Positions 14,351 through 23,280 of a stretch of DNA of 25,673 bases are shown piece by piece. A program made the translations under genes and the position numbers. Location: assembly GCA_035275345.1 (NCBI GenBank), contig DATEMY010000347.1, forward strand, positions 1 through 25,673. The letters are read 5' to 3'. The DNA is from JAJVID01 sp035275345 (lineage in GTDB: Bacteria > Acidobacteriota > Blastocatellia > RBC074). Positions within the stretch are counted from its first letter, which is position 1, and each line of letters begins with the position of its first letter. Below the pieces are notes generated by a model. That model worked only from the letters and a program-made list of their open reading frames with translations, was not told the DNA's origin and searched no databases.

Positions 14351-15355
14351 TCATTTCTTTATTTCGGCGCAAGATACTTTGAATGCGGCGTGATTGGATT
14401 CCAGTGGGTTGGGCGAGATGATCTGGATCGCCACCCAACCTTCGTAGTAAGGGAGCAGGCTCGCATCGCCGAGAGTCCATGTCGTATTCACGTATTTGAC
14501 CTCTGCGTGGTCAAAGTACAGGTCCACGATCGGCCCCGTACCGCCGTCGCTGCGGATGAAACGGTACTGGACAAGGCCCGCCCCGTTGGTCTCGATCTTG
14601 CCGTTGAAGTTGATGGTCGCCGGGCAAGCGCCGCTGTAGGCCGCCGGGGTGGCTTCGATCGCTGTGTACGTGACGCGGAAGGCTGCGTCGCAAGGGCGCG
14701 CAAAAACGCCGATGGCTTCAGGGTCGGGCGTGCCTTCGCCGGGGAGCGCGCCGCCGCCGCTGACGCGCACAGTGAAGCGCGGGCTGAGCGTGTCAATCGT
14801 CGACGGCAAGTCGAAGATGATGTAGGAGACGACCCGCGTCTCTGCGGAGAAGCCGGCGAAGCCGAAGAATCGGCGATAGTCCTCGGCGTCGAGGCTGCCG
14901 ACGGCTAAAACGTAAGGCGAACCGGTCAAGCCCACCGTTTCGTCCCATGCGGTCGTCAGCGAAGTTCCGCCGTCGCTGAAGACCCAGTTGCTGCTCTCCC
15001 AGTGTGTGACGAAAGGCGGGGGGCCAGGCGCGAAGGCAGGGTGGCCGCCGTTCAGCTCGAAAGCGATCACGTCGGCATTGGCGAGCGTCGCCGGCGATAC
15101 GCCGAGAAGCGCCGCCAAACCGGGTGTCGGCCCGCCGCGGAAATCGCCTACCTCCGAATACGTTGATCTATTAAACCCTACGCAATTCCCATCAGGCGCC
15201 CCCAATATCCATTCCTGCGGAGAGCCGCTGTTGGAATCAATCACACGCCCGCCCCAAAGCACGACTTGCGCGTAAGCCGGCGCGCTGAGCGCGAGCAACA
15301 ATCCGATCAGGCTGAGCGCGGCTGAAAAACTCGATCGGTTCATATTTCTGATCAT
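14351..15355 (-). CDS. Secreted protein of unknown function with Ig-like C-terminal domain
   Basis: This 334-residue protein has a signal peptide (about 1-29, cleavage after AYA). The middle (about 30-215) is a beta-rich domain with DGNCVGFNR and SYIIFDLP stretches that I cannot assign. The last 110 residues (from about 222) form a domain with the pattern AYSGACPATINFNGKI, QYRFIRSDG and WTLGDASLLPYYEGW, similar to beta-sandwich repeats I have seen in exported proteins of other bacteria. Cysteines near the two ends of that domain could form a disulfide. The ATG at 15355 has GGAGGAG just upstream; a second ATG four codons in is an alternative start. Confidence 0.75.
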   Translation of the reverse strand: MIRNMNRSSFSAALSLIGLLLALSAPAYAQVVLWGGRVIDSNSGSPQEWILGAPDGNCVGFNRSTYSEVGDFRGGPTPGLAALLGVSPATLANADVIAFELNGGHPAFAPGPPPFVTHWESSNWVFSDGGTSLTTAWDETVGLTGSPYVLAVGSLDAEDYRRFFGFAGFSAETRVVSYIIFDLPSTIDTLSPRFTVRVSGGGALPGEGTPDPEAIGVFARPCDAAFRVTYTAIEATPAAYSGACPATINFNGKIETNGAGLVQYRFIRSDGGTGPIVDLYFDHAEVKYVNTTWTLGDASLLPYYEGWVAIQIISPNPLESNHAAFKVSCAEIKK

Positions 15356-15360
15356 AACTC

Positions 15361-15776
15361 CTCCTCTTTGCGCGGTGGTTACCTCACCGCCAAGATGTCA
15401 TTGTGAATATCACTATGGCCACGATCATTGCCGAGCTCGCTGCTCGTCGTCGTCGCCACGTTTACAGTTGTCCTTAGGTCAAACCTTGTGCCAGCAGTGG
15501 CGGCAGAGCCATCTCAATGCGGAAATGATTGATGTCAGGCGAGTTGTTTCGCGCAGACAGGTGAGCGCCGGTCTTGAATGGCAGGCGTTTAGCGGGCGAA
15601 ATCGCCATCAGACTGATAGCTTTACTATCAATCTGATAGTCGTCGATGGATGCATTACCTCGTGCGCGCAAACTGCGCTATATCTCTGGCGCAATGCGGA
15701 GAAATCGATGAATTCCAGACTCATAGACGTAGGAGGACCGCTCGAAGAGCGATAGGAGCAGGCAAGCAGGAAATCG
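15361..15776. other. Spacer with a strong AT-rich palindrome, no convincing gene
   Basis: Frames of 126 codons (plus) and 65 codons (minus) are open here, but neither has a good start site, recognisable family or signal peptide. A hairpin with 13-bp arms, one mismatch and a 5-nt loop sits at 15607-15637 (ATCAGACTGATAG arm). A degraded gene or a small RNA cannot be excluded. Confidence 0.4.
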
Positions 15777-15845
15777 AAAAAGCCAGCTGGAGTCGGCCTT
15801 CATCGCTGGTTTCGCGAATGATGTGATCGCTCCGGCTGGCTTTTT
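15777..15845 (-). terminator. Long bidirectional hairpin with T/A tracts
   Basis: Arms at 15777-15792 and 15830-15845 pair over 16 bp with one mismatch (AAAAAGCCAGC...GCTGGCTTTTT) around a 37-nt loop. The stem ends in T tracts on either strand. It lies 60 bp beyond the stop codon of the LecA-like gene, so it is a plausible terminator for that gene. The long loop is unusual for a simple terminator. Confidence 0.6.
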
Positions 15846-15905
15846 CTCTGATCTGATCGAGGATGAGAACCCGTAGATTGAGTCGGCGGATTCTCCTACT
15901 TTTTG

Positions 15906-17210
15906 CTACGGCATAGGCGAGATACTGCCTGTCACCACGAGAGTGGCGTTGCTTCCGCCAAGAAAGCCGCCCACGAATCTCCCCGAACCGACCAGCGTGA
16001 CGCTGCCATTGACGAACGCCCGCCCGCCAGGCGCGTCGGTCGTCAGAGTCAGACTGAGATCCGAAACGCCGCCGAAGGGATGGCTGTTCGTTAGCCTTAG
16101 AGTGATCGGGATAACCATCCTGCCCGAATTCCGGTCGAAGGCGCCCGAGCCTCCGCTCGAACGGCTGAGAGTCGCGGTGTTTTTTCCGCCCGGCACGGGG
16201 AATGTCCGCACAATCGGCGGTAAATCCACCAGACTAACGGCGCAACGATCCTGACTGAAGACGACGGGCAGCCCCTTCAGCGTTTCGACAAACGGATCGG
16301 GCGTGTTTTTATTGTCAATGGTCAGCGTGGCTGTGCCCGAAAACATCGCGTTCAGCGGGGAGCCCGCCCGCTGAATACGGACACGGCTGATGAATTGGCC
16401 ACCGCCACTTGTCGGGTTGTCGTCATTGATGAGCAATGACAGTTGTCCGGGAGCGCCGGAGTGGCGGATCTCATTGAATTGGCCGATATAAAAAGGTCTA
16501 CCGCCGCCGATCCTGGCTAACAGTCCCCATTTGGGCGCTCCTGGCAATGGGAAATTCGAGTTGTCGGCAAGATCCTCCCAACCGTCGGGGCCAGTATCGC
16601 CCGTGAGAATGACGCCTGACCAGATGCGGCTCGACGCGTCAAAGAAAATCCGATCTCCATCGTTGATGGTGACTCCGGTTCGAACGTTCCGGTCATTTTT
16701 CCGCACGGTGAATGAGCGCTCTTCAAGATTCAGAGTGGTTTGGCGATAGACCTGAATGCGACAGGTGAACTGCCCATTGCCGCCACCAGGAACGTTATCA
16801 TTGGTTCGCAAAAAGAGGGGACCTGATGAGCTAGCTGAAAACAGGGTCCCTTGCCCGACGTAAAACAGCGGGTCGCCGCCGATTTTGCCTAACAAACTGT
16901 ATATCCGCGCGCCCGGCAGCGGGAACTCCGTGCCTGCCGTGCGCAGGTCAGCCCATCCTTCCGGGCCGTTTTGACCTGTCGCCACGACGCCGGCCCAGAT
17001 GCTTCCCGACGCGGTCAATACGACGGTGTCTCCGCGGTTGATGGTGATTCCTGTGCTGACAAGTCCCGCGCTTTCAAACACGGTCACGGTTCGATCTATC
17101 GCAGCGCACTGCGCCAGCGCGGACAGCGCCGTAATAGACAGCAGCGCGAGCAGAGTGAACAAGCGCAAGGTCACGCTCATTGACATTGTTATCATTCGAT
17201 GGCTTTTCAT
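15906..17210 (-). CDS. Secreted protein with two LecA (PA-IL)-like domains
   Basis: This 434-residue protein has a signal peptide (about 1-33, cleavage after ALA). Two tandem domains follow (about 42-155 and 165-281). Both share the LecA-type pattern: TGITIxxGD, ASGSIWAG or similar, NGPEGW/TGPDGW, FPLPGA, KIGG, F-Y-x-G-Q, L-x-x-NDxxP and GGGQF. In the galactose-binding lectin LecA, aspartate and asparagines at the matching ND region bind calcium and sugar; ND is present in both repeats, but binding is not proven. The C-terminal 150 residues (about 285-434) are an unassigned beta-rich domain. The ATG at 17210 has GGAGAAG 5 nt upstream, so it is preferred over a TTG seven codons earlier. Confidence 0.8.
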   Translation of the reverse strand: MKSHRMITMSMSVTLRLFTLLALLSITALSALAQCAAIDRTVTVFESAGLVSTGITINRGDTVVLTASGSIWAGVVATGQNGPEGWADLRTAGTEFPLPGARIYSLLGKIGGDPLFYVGQGTLFSASSSGPLFLRTNDNVPGGGNGQFTCRIQVYRQTTLNLEERSFTVRKNDRNVRTGVTINDGDRIFFDASSRIWSGVILTGDTGPDGWEDLADNSNFPLPGAPKWGLLARIGGGRPFYIGQFNEIRHSGAPGQLSLLINDDNPTSGGGQFISRVRIQRAGSPLNAMFSGTATLTIDNKNTPDPFVETLKGLPVVFSQDRCAVSLVDLPPIVRTFPVPGGKNTATLSRSSGGSGAFDRNSGRMVIPITLRLTNSHPFGGVSDLSLTLTTDAPGGRAFVNGSVTLVGSGRFVGGFLGGSNATLVVTGSISPMP

Positions 17211-17533
17211 TTTGACTTCTCCGTTCTTCAATCAGGAGAGGCGCATGAAGCTTCCACCTCTCCATATATTTTTTTAGGCGACGCCGGTCCGACGACCAGC
17301 GGCTTTACCGCCTCTATTCAAACGCGCCTGCTATAAGGTCAACCGATATGCCGTAGCGTCGCGCGCCGCGCAACTTTTCCCGCGACCAATTGAAACCGAT
17401 TGAGCGCGCTGGAAATAAACTTTCGCGGAGTGAGTCGGAGGTTGGCCGCCGGGTCGAGCTGGAGTAAGCTGATCAATATCCACCTGATAGTTGGCCGCCG
17501 TTTGAGACAATCAATGTGATAGAGGGGCTCGTC
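17211..17533. other. Divergent spacer, no clear regulatory site
   Basis: This spacer separates divergent genes and should hold both promoters. A TTGACC on the minus strand near 17335 could be a -35 box, but no matching -10 is convincing. GTTGGCCGCCG occurs twice (17441-17451 and 17490-17500). Nothing else is recognised. Confidence 0.35.
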
Positions 17534-18643
17534 ATGAAGCGCACAACCACCGATGAAGCGGAAGAATTATTGCGCAGCAGGGAAGCGCAGGAAATATTGC
17601 GCAAAGAAGTGGAGGAAATATTGCGCGTGGAAGCGGATGAAATATTGCGCAGGTTCAACCCTTCGGCGGAAGCGCTGTTTGAAATCCTCCGCCCTGACGA
17701 TCCTATACTGCAGGTGATAGCCAAAGCGCATTACAGTGACCGTGATCTCGCCCTGCTTCGCCATATCCGTGACGATGCGCGGGCGACTAACACGAAGCGC
17801 GACGCGCCGTGGGAAGCCGTCCTGCTCACCCGCTGGATTGATCCTGATAATCCTGAGCAAAATCCGGCGGCGACCGCGAAGGAGGGGCACATCGCGCGGG
17901 CCTTCGCTTGCGCGATCCTGCTGTGCGCGCAACCAGAAGAATGCGCAAACGAGACGGTCGCGCAACTGCTTGCGAGCGCCAGGGCGCTAGGGCGCGCGGA
18001 ACTTGAGGCGACCGGACAGCTATTCGCCTGGCTGATGCCCCAGGCCCGTGACCACCTTGAATATCCCTTCCTCGCCTTTGCGCTCTTGATCGTGGCCGGT
18101 TTGCTCGGGCCGGAGAAGGTTACGGAGGCGGAATTGGAACGGCTCGCCGACTGGGCAGTGACCGAAGAGTCTCATGTCCGCAAATTCTGGTTCTGGGGTG
18201 GCGTGGGATTGCGGCCAGTCTGGCTCCTTGGATTGACTCACTCTGGTCTCTGTTTTGAAGTCTGGCGCTCACTCGCTCGCAGCCTGCTTGAGGTAGCGGC
18301 AGGGATGCAGTCCGACACAGCGCGTGGGAAAGTTGCGGATCTCGCCGCGCGCGTTTTGATGGAAGACCCGCAAGATGGCGACATCCCCGATTATGCGCTC
18401 GAATGCTTGAGCTTACTGGACAGGGAGCTGGGCGCGGATGAGCTGAGTTTCCTCCTGCCTATAGTCGTCCTTAGCAGTCCGCGTAACAACTTGAGCCTGG
18501 CTGCAACGCCGGCCTGGAAAAAAGAAGCCTGGAAATGGTTACAGGCGGAGGCGCATCGATTCGAGCCGCTGACTGATCATCCAGACGAGGAGGTCGCAGA
18601 GCTGGCTCGGTGGATCCTGTCCGAACTCGAGGGGCGGAAGTAG
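17534..18643 (+). CDS. Hypothetical protein with N-terminal octapeptide repeats
   Basis: This 369-residue protein is not recognised. It has no signal peptide and should be cytoplasmic. Residues about 8-40 contain four repeats of the type E-A-x-E-I-L-R-x, encoded by 24- to 27-bp tandem DNA repeats at 17555-17653. They would form an amphipathic, highly charged helix. The rest is helical and rich in Leu, Ala and acidic residues, with a hydrophobic stretch near the middle (FAFALLIVAGLLG) and Trp-rich patches (KFWFWGGVGLRPVWLLG). The general look is of an alpha-helical repeat (HEAT- or TPR-like) scaffold. The ATG at 17534 follows GAGGGG; a GTG at 17516 is possible. It ends 39 bp before the sigma54 activator, so they may be cotranscribed. 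Confidence 0.8.
   Translation: MKRTTTDEAEELLRSREAQEILRKEVEEILRVEADEILRRFNPSAEALFEILRPDDPILQVIAKAHYSDRDLALLRHIRDDARATNTKRDAPWEAVLLTRWIDPDNPEQNPAATAKEGHIARAFACAILLCAQPEECANETVAQLLASARALGRAELEATGQLFAWLMPQARDHLEYPFLAFALLIVAGLLGPEKVTEAELERLADWAVTEESHVRKFWFWGGVGLRPVWLLGLTHSGLCFEVWRSLARSLLEVAAGMQSDTARGKVADLAARVLMEDPQDGDIPDYALECLSLLDRELGADELSFLLPIVVLSSPRNNLSLAATPAWKKEAWKWLQAEAHRFEPLTDHPDEEVAELARWILSELEGRK
17555..17653 (+). repeat. Four tandem 24-27 bp repeats inside a coding region
   Basis: Units at 17555-17581, 17582-17605, 17606-17629 and 17630-17653 share GAAG...GAAATATTGCGC and stay in frame. Near-identity at DNA level points to recent expansion by slippage, and copy number could vary between strains. 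Confidence 0.85.
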
Positions 18644-18682
18644 TTGCAAACGGTAACGGCGCGCCCTAAAGTTGGCTCTCAC

Positions 18683-20611
18683 ATGAATCCCAGACTCATC
18701 GCAATCGCAGGCCCGCTGAAAGGCGTCATCTTCCAGTTGACGGAGAGCGAGGTCACGCTCGGACGTGAGCCGGACAATCAATTTTGCATCAGCGACCAGG
18801 CCATCTCGCGCAGACACTGCAGGCTTAGTCTGGCTGACGGCCAATTCACACTCACGGATCTCGACAGCCGCAACGGCGTCTTCGTCAACGATCTGCCGAT
18901 CAAACAACGGCGCCTCGAACACGGCGACGTCATCCGGCTGGGCGACCATCATTTATTGTTTTTGCTCTACGAGGTCGAGCCCGCGCCGGTCACTGCGCAA
19001 GTTCAACTCGAAGACAGCGGCGCCCTGACTGGCGCAACCGCGCTGCTCAAGCCGAACAAGGCGTTTTACAGTCAGCCGGAACGGTTGTTTGCCGACTTGC
19101 CTGCGGCCGGCCGCGTAGCGCGCGATCTTAATGCCTTGCTCAAGATCGGCGCAGCCATCAACCAACTGCGGGGCGTCACGGTCCTGCAGGATCGCCTGCT
19201 CGAATTGATCCTGGAAGTTTTTCCGGCGCAACGCGGCGCGGTCCTGCTGACCGACCCACATACGGATGAATTCGCCGCCGTGTGTGGGCGCAGCCGAGCG
19301 GAAGCTCGACAAACCGTGACAGTAAGCCGCACTGTCATCGAACGTGTGATGCGCGAAGGCGTCGCCATCGTTAACAACGAAATCCCGGCGAATCAGGATT
19401 TGAGCAAGGCTCCTAGCCTGCTCGCTTCGCAAGCGCATTCGCTGCTGGCCGCGCCGCTGCTTTTGGCGGGAAGAGCGCGCGGCGCAATCTATCTGGACAC
19501 CAGCGACCCGGCGGTTGAGTTTGACGAAGACCATCTGCGGCTGCTCACGGCGATTTCGGGCATCGCCGCAGTCGCCTTCGAGAACGCCCAGCGAATCGAA
19601 TGGCTCGAAGGCGAAACCCGGCGTTTGCGCGAAGAGATTAAGATCGAACACGGCATGCTGGGCGAGAGCTCCGCCATGCGCGAAGTTCACAAACTCATCG
19701 CCAAGGCCGCGCCCAGCAATTCGACCGTCCTGATTCTTGGCGAGAGCGGCACCGGCAAAGAACTGGTCGCGCTGGCCATCCATCGCAACAGTCCGCGCGC
19801 CAACAAACCTTTCGTCGCCATCAACTGCGCCGCGCTGACCGAAACGCTGCTCGAAAGCGAACTCTTCGGCCACGAAAAAGGCGCCTTCACCGGTGCGATT
19901 GCGCAAAAGAAAGGCAAGCTCGAAGTGGCGGACGGGGGAACGGTGTTCCTCGACGAATTGGGCGAACTCGCGCCTGGTCTGCAGGCCAAGTTGCTGCGCG
20001 TTTTGCAAGAGCAACAATTTGAGCGCGTCGGCGGCACGCGCCCGATCAAGGTGGACATCCGTCTGCTCGCCGCCACCAATCGCGATTTGGAAGCGGCCAT
20101 CAAGCAGGGCGGTTTTCGGCAGGACTTGTATTACCGGCTCAACGTCGTCTCGCTCATGCTGCCGCCCTTGCGCGAACGGCGCGAAGACATACCGCTGCTC
20201 GCCAGCTATTTCGCCGCCAAATACGCCGCGAAGTGCAAACGCGCCGTGCGTGGCCTTGCGCCCGAAGCGCGCGTCGCGCTGACCCGTTACGATTGGCCTG
20301 GCAACGTGCGCGAGCTGGAGAACGCCATCGAACGAGCGGTGGTGTTGGGCGCGACCGATGTGATCCTGCCGGAAGATTTGCCGGAAGCCGTATTGGACGC
20401 GGGGTTGGAAGGGGAATCGGACGGCTCGTCGCAGGCGAGCGGCGCCGTGAGCTATTTCGAAAGCTTGAAGGAGACAAAGAAGAGGTTGGCGCTGCAGGCT
20501 CTTGAGCAGGCGCAAGGCAATCACAACGACGCGGCCCGACTGCTCGGCATGCATCCGAACAATTTGCACCGGTTGATGAAGAGTTTGGGCTTGAAAAGTG
20601 GCAAGAAGTAA
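18683..20611 (+). CDS. FHA-GAF-AAA+-Fis sigma54-dependent activator
   Basis: This 642-residue regulator activates RNA polymerase carrying sigma54. An FHA domain (about 1-95, with LGREPDNQF, SRRHC and DSRNGVFVND) binds phosphothreonine. A GAF domain (about 145-300) is a likely ligand or partner sensor. The AAA+ domain (about 325-555) has Walker A GESGTGKE at 353-360, the sigma54-contacting GAFTGA at 400-405, Walker B VFLDEL at 421-426 and the arginine-rich LRERRED near 496-502. A Fis-type helix-turn-helix closes the protein (about 607-636). All key residues are intact, so it should be an active ATPase. There is no receiver domain, so phospho-input probably comes through the FHA domain, plausibly from the kinase encoded 39 bp downstream. 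The ATG at 18683 fits the FHA start; a TTG at 18644 is less likely. Confidence 0.93.
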   Translation: MNPRLIAIAGPLKGVIFQLTESEVTLGREPDNQFCISDQAISRRHCRLSLADGQFTLTDLDSRNGVFVNDLPIKQRRLEHGDVIRLGDHHLLFLLYEVEPAPVTAQVQLEDSGALTGATALLKPNKAFYSQPERLFADLPAAGRVARDLNALLKIGAAINQLRGVTVLQDRLLELILEVFPAQRGAVLLTDPHTDEFAAVCGRSRAEARQTVTVSRTVIERVMREGVAIVNNEIPANQDLSKAPSLLASQAHSLLAAPLLLAGRARGAIYLDTSDPAVEFDEDHLRLLTAISGIAAVAFENAQRIEWLEGETRRLREEIKIEHGMLGESSAMREVHKLIAKAAPSNSTVLILGESGTGKELVALAIHRNSPRANKPFVAINCAALTETLLESELFGHEKGAFTGAIAQKKGKLEVADGGTVFLDELGELAPGLQAKLLRVLQEQQFERVGGTRPIKVDIRLLAATNRDLEAAIKQGGFRQDLYYRLNVVSLMLPPLRERREDIPLLASYFAAKYAAKCKRAVRGLAPEARVALTRYDWPGNVRELENAIERAVVLGATDVILPEDLPEAVLDAGLEGESDGSSQASGAVSYFESLKETKKRLALQALEQAQGNHNDAARLLGMHPNNLHRLMKSLGLKSGKK

Positions 20612-20650
20612 GGGTTCGGCAGGTCCAAAGCGCCGCGCGCGGTGAAAACG

Positions 20651-23269
20651 ATGAAGCATTGCCCACAATGCCAAAAGTCATACGCCAAGGAAGAACGGGT
20701 CTGCGCGTCGGACGGCGCCTGGCTGTCGCTACCCGATCCTTACCATCTATTGGGCAAAATCATCGCGAACAAATACCGCGTCGAAGCCCTGGTCGGCGTG
20801 GGTGGGATTGGCGCGGTTTATCGCGCGCGTCATCTCGGCATAGATCGTCCCGTCGCTGTCAAGATCCTGCAACCCAACATCGTTCTCGACGATGAACGAT
20901 GGCTGGCGTTATTCGAGCGCGAGGCGAAGCTGGCGGGACGTCTGGCGCACGAAAACATCGCCAATGTGATAGACGCCGGACACGCCGACGGCGTCGCCTA
21001 CATGGCTATGGAGTGGCTCGACGGCGTGACCTTGCAGGAAGAACTGGCGGGGGGCGAAAAGTTCAGCTTTGAACGAATAGCGGCGTTGCTCTGGCAGATT
21101 GCGGCGGCGCTCGAGGCGGCTCACGCCGAGCGCATTATCCACCGCGATCTCAAGCCCGCCAACCTGATGGTTATTCGCCGCGCGGACGGCAGAGAGCAGG
21201 TCAAGGCGCTCGATTTCGGGATAGCCAAGCTCGCCGATGCGACGACCGCGGCGTCTGTCTCCGCGCCTCTCGGCACTCCTCATTACGCCAGTCCTGAGCA
21301 GTTTCAACGCGGCGGCCAGATTGATCAGCGTTCGGATATTTACTCGCTCGGAGTGTTGCTCTACCAGATGCTCACTGGAGAACTGCCCTTCAACGCCACT
21401 TCGGCGCACGAACTGATCTCCATGCAAATGACCGCGCTACCGCCCCCCATACGCAAACTGCGCCCCGAAACGCCGATAGCGATGGAGCGACTGGTCAACC
21501 GTTTGCTTGCCAAAGACCCGGCGCAACGCCCACAGAGCATTAGTGAAATACCGCCCTTATTCGAGGCGGCATTGAATGTCTCGACGGGGCAATCAGGCCT
21601 GTCGTTGGACACGGTAAGCCTCGGCGATTTGATGCGGACACAGGAAGCGCAGGCGCCGCAGTCTGAGGGCGACTCGTCGCAGCGAACGGCTGACTCCGCG
21701 CAACCGCAAACCTCAGCGGCTCGAGCGCCCATAACACGAGAAACGGGGCTGGAAACCAAGAATGACATCGCCGGACGGCGCGGCCTGTGGGCGGCGCGGC
21801 GCCAGCGCGGCGCCGGGGTCGCGCTGGCGTTGCTCGGGTTGGTCTCGATCGTCGCCTTTCTAATCTGGAAGTCGCGTCATCAGGAAAAGCCCGAAAGCGC
21901 GGTCAAAACCATCGCGGTGCTGCCGTTCAAACCATTGTTGCCCTCGCCCGACGACGAGATGTTGGGCGTCGGCATGACCCACACACTCATCACCAGGATC
22001 GGCAGTTTGAAGCAGATCGCCGTACGCCCAACCGACGCCGTGATGAAATATGCCGCGCGCGATTTTGACCCGATGTCCGTGGGCCGCGAGCTGGAGGTCG
22101 AAACGCTCCTCGTGGGGCGCATTCAACACGTGGGCGAACGGCTGCGAGTGACAGTGCAACTGCTTAATACGCGCGACGGGACGCAGCGGTGGGCGGAGAG
22201 TTTCGACGAACGCTACAGCGATCTTTTCAAAGTTCAGGATGTCATCTCCTCCCAGGTCGCCGAGGCGCTGCTCGCGCAATTGACCGGCGAGGACAAAAAA
22301 CGCCTGGCCAGGCGCGATACCGAAAATACCGAGGCTAACCAGCTCTACCTCAAAGCTCGTATTTATTGGGAGCGCCGTTCGCAGGAGGGGTTCAAGAAAG
22401 GCATAGATTATCTTCAGCAGGCGCTCGAAAAAGATCCAAATTACGCCTTGGCGCATTCCGGCCTGGCCAACTCCTATGCCCTGTCGAGCATGTTCGGGTT
22501 TGTGCCGCCGCGCGACGCGATGCCCAAAGCCGAAGCCGCCGCCAAGCACGCCCTCGAGCTCGATGAATCGCTGGTCGAAGCGCATATCGCGTTATCTTTG
22601 GTGCGCGCGAATTACGATTGGAACTGGCCGGCGGCGGAACGGGGGCTGCGCCGCGCCATCGAGTTGAATCCGAATTATCCGGGCGCGCATCATCTTTACG
22701 CGCTCATCCTGGCGGCGCAGGGACGCTTCGCCGAAGCGCAGGAAGAATTGCAAAGCGCGCAACGGCTCGATCCACGGTCTCTCAACATCACGGCGGCGAA
22801 GGCCTGGGTCAGCTATTTGATGCGCCAGTATGCGCGAGCGCGCTCGCTGGCCGAAGAAGCGCTCGCGCAGAATCCCAACTTCTACCCGGCATTACAGCAA
22901 TTGGGACAGGCTTACGAGCGCGAGGGCAAATACAACGAAGCGATCTCTGTTTTCCAGAAGGCCCGCGCGCTTTCCGGCGATAGCACGTTCGCGGTTGCTC
23001 GACTCGGCCATGTTTACGCGCAGATGGGACGCCGCAAGGACGCCGAGCAGTTGCGCGCTAAATTAATGGAGAGCGCCAACCGCAGTTTCGGCGTGGCATG
23101 GGTCTATCTGGGACTGGGCGACCACGACCACGCGCTCGAATGGCTGCAACGGGCTATGGATGACCGGGCCAGTGAGCTGATTTACCTAAAAGTTGATCCC
23201 ATATATGATGGCTTGCGCGACGACGCGCGCTTCGATAGCTTGCTGCGGCGCGTAGGTTTGGCGAATTGA
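20651..23269 (+). CDS. Membrane Ser/Thr protein kinase with TPR sensor domain
   Basis: This 872-residue protein starts with a possible zinc ribbon (CPQCQKSYAKEERVC). A Hanks-type kinase domain follows (about 42-305): glycine loop GVGGIG at 49-54, ATP lysine K71, HRDLKPAN at 165-171 (catalytic D166) and DFG at 188-190. A disordered Ser/Gln-rich linker leads to one membrane helix (about 388-406). The outside part has a domain of the type found in FlgO- and CadC-like sensors (IAVLPFKPLL to about 545), then many TPRs to the C-terminus. All catalytic residues are present. It probably phosphorylates Ser/Thr on partners such as the upstream FHA activator, which is inference. The ATG at 20651 is preferred; a GTG at 20642 is in frame. 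Confidence 0.93.
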   Translation: MKHCPQCQKSYAKEERVCASDGAWLSLPDPYHLLGKIIANKYRVEALVGVGGIGAVYRARHLGIDRPVAVKILQPNIVLDDERWLALFEREAKLAGRLAHENIANVIDAGHADGVAYMAMEWLDGVTLQEELAGGEKFSFERIAALLWQIAAALEAAHAERIIHRDLKPANLMVIRRADGREQVKALDFGIAKLADATTAASVSAPLGTPHYASPEQFQRGGQIDQRSDIYSLGVLLYQMLTGELPFNATSAHELISMQMTALPPPIRKLRPETPIAMERLVNRLLAKDPAQRPQSISEIPPLFEAALNVSTGQSGLSLDTVSLGDLMRTQEAQAPQSEGDSSQRTADSAQPQTSAARAPITRETGLETKNDIAGRRGLWAARRQRGAGVALALLGLVSIVAFLIWKSRHQEKPESAVKTIAVLPFKPLLPSPDDEMLGVGMTHTLITRIGSLKQIAVRPTDAVMKYAARDFDPMSVGRELEVETLLVGRIQHVGERLRVTVQLLNTRDGTQRWAESFDERYSDLFKVQDVISSQVAEALLAQLTGEDKKRLARRDTENTEANQLYLKARIYWERRSQEGFKKGIDYLQQALEKDPNYALAHSGLANSYALSSMFGFVPPRDAMPKAEAAAKHALELDESLVEAHIALSLVRANYDWNWPAAERGLRRAIELNPNYPGAHHLYALILAAQGRFAEAQEELQSAQRLDPRSLNITAAKAWVSYLMRQYARARSLAEEALAQNPNFYPALQQLGQAYEREGKYNEAISVFQKARALSGDSTFAVARLGHVYAQMGRRKDAEQLRAKLMESANRSFGVAWVYLGLGDHDHALEWLQRAMDDRASELIYLKVDPIYDGLRDDARFDSLLRRVGLAN

Positions 23270-23280
23270 GGTTAGAGCCG

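Noticed and set aside
15474..15671. 65-codon minus-strand frame ending in HFRIEMALPPLLAQGLT
   Set aside because: The C-terminus looks protein-like and might be a relic, but there is no start signal and no match I can name.
15375..15755. 126-codon plus-strand frame in the large spacer
   Set aside because: No Shine-Dalgarno, odd composition and no recognisable domain; kept only as part of the spacer description.
18953..20674. 573-codon open frame on the minus strand
   Set aside because: It lies entirely opposite the FHA-sigma54 activator, whose domains and motifs are complete; the antisense frame has no recognisable domain and is an effect of GC-rich codon use.
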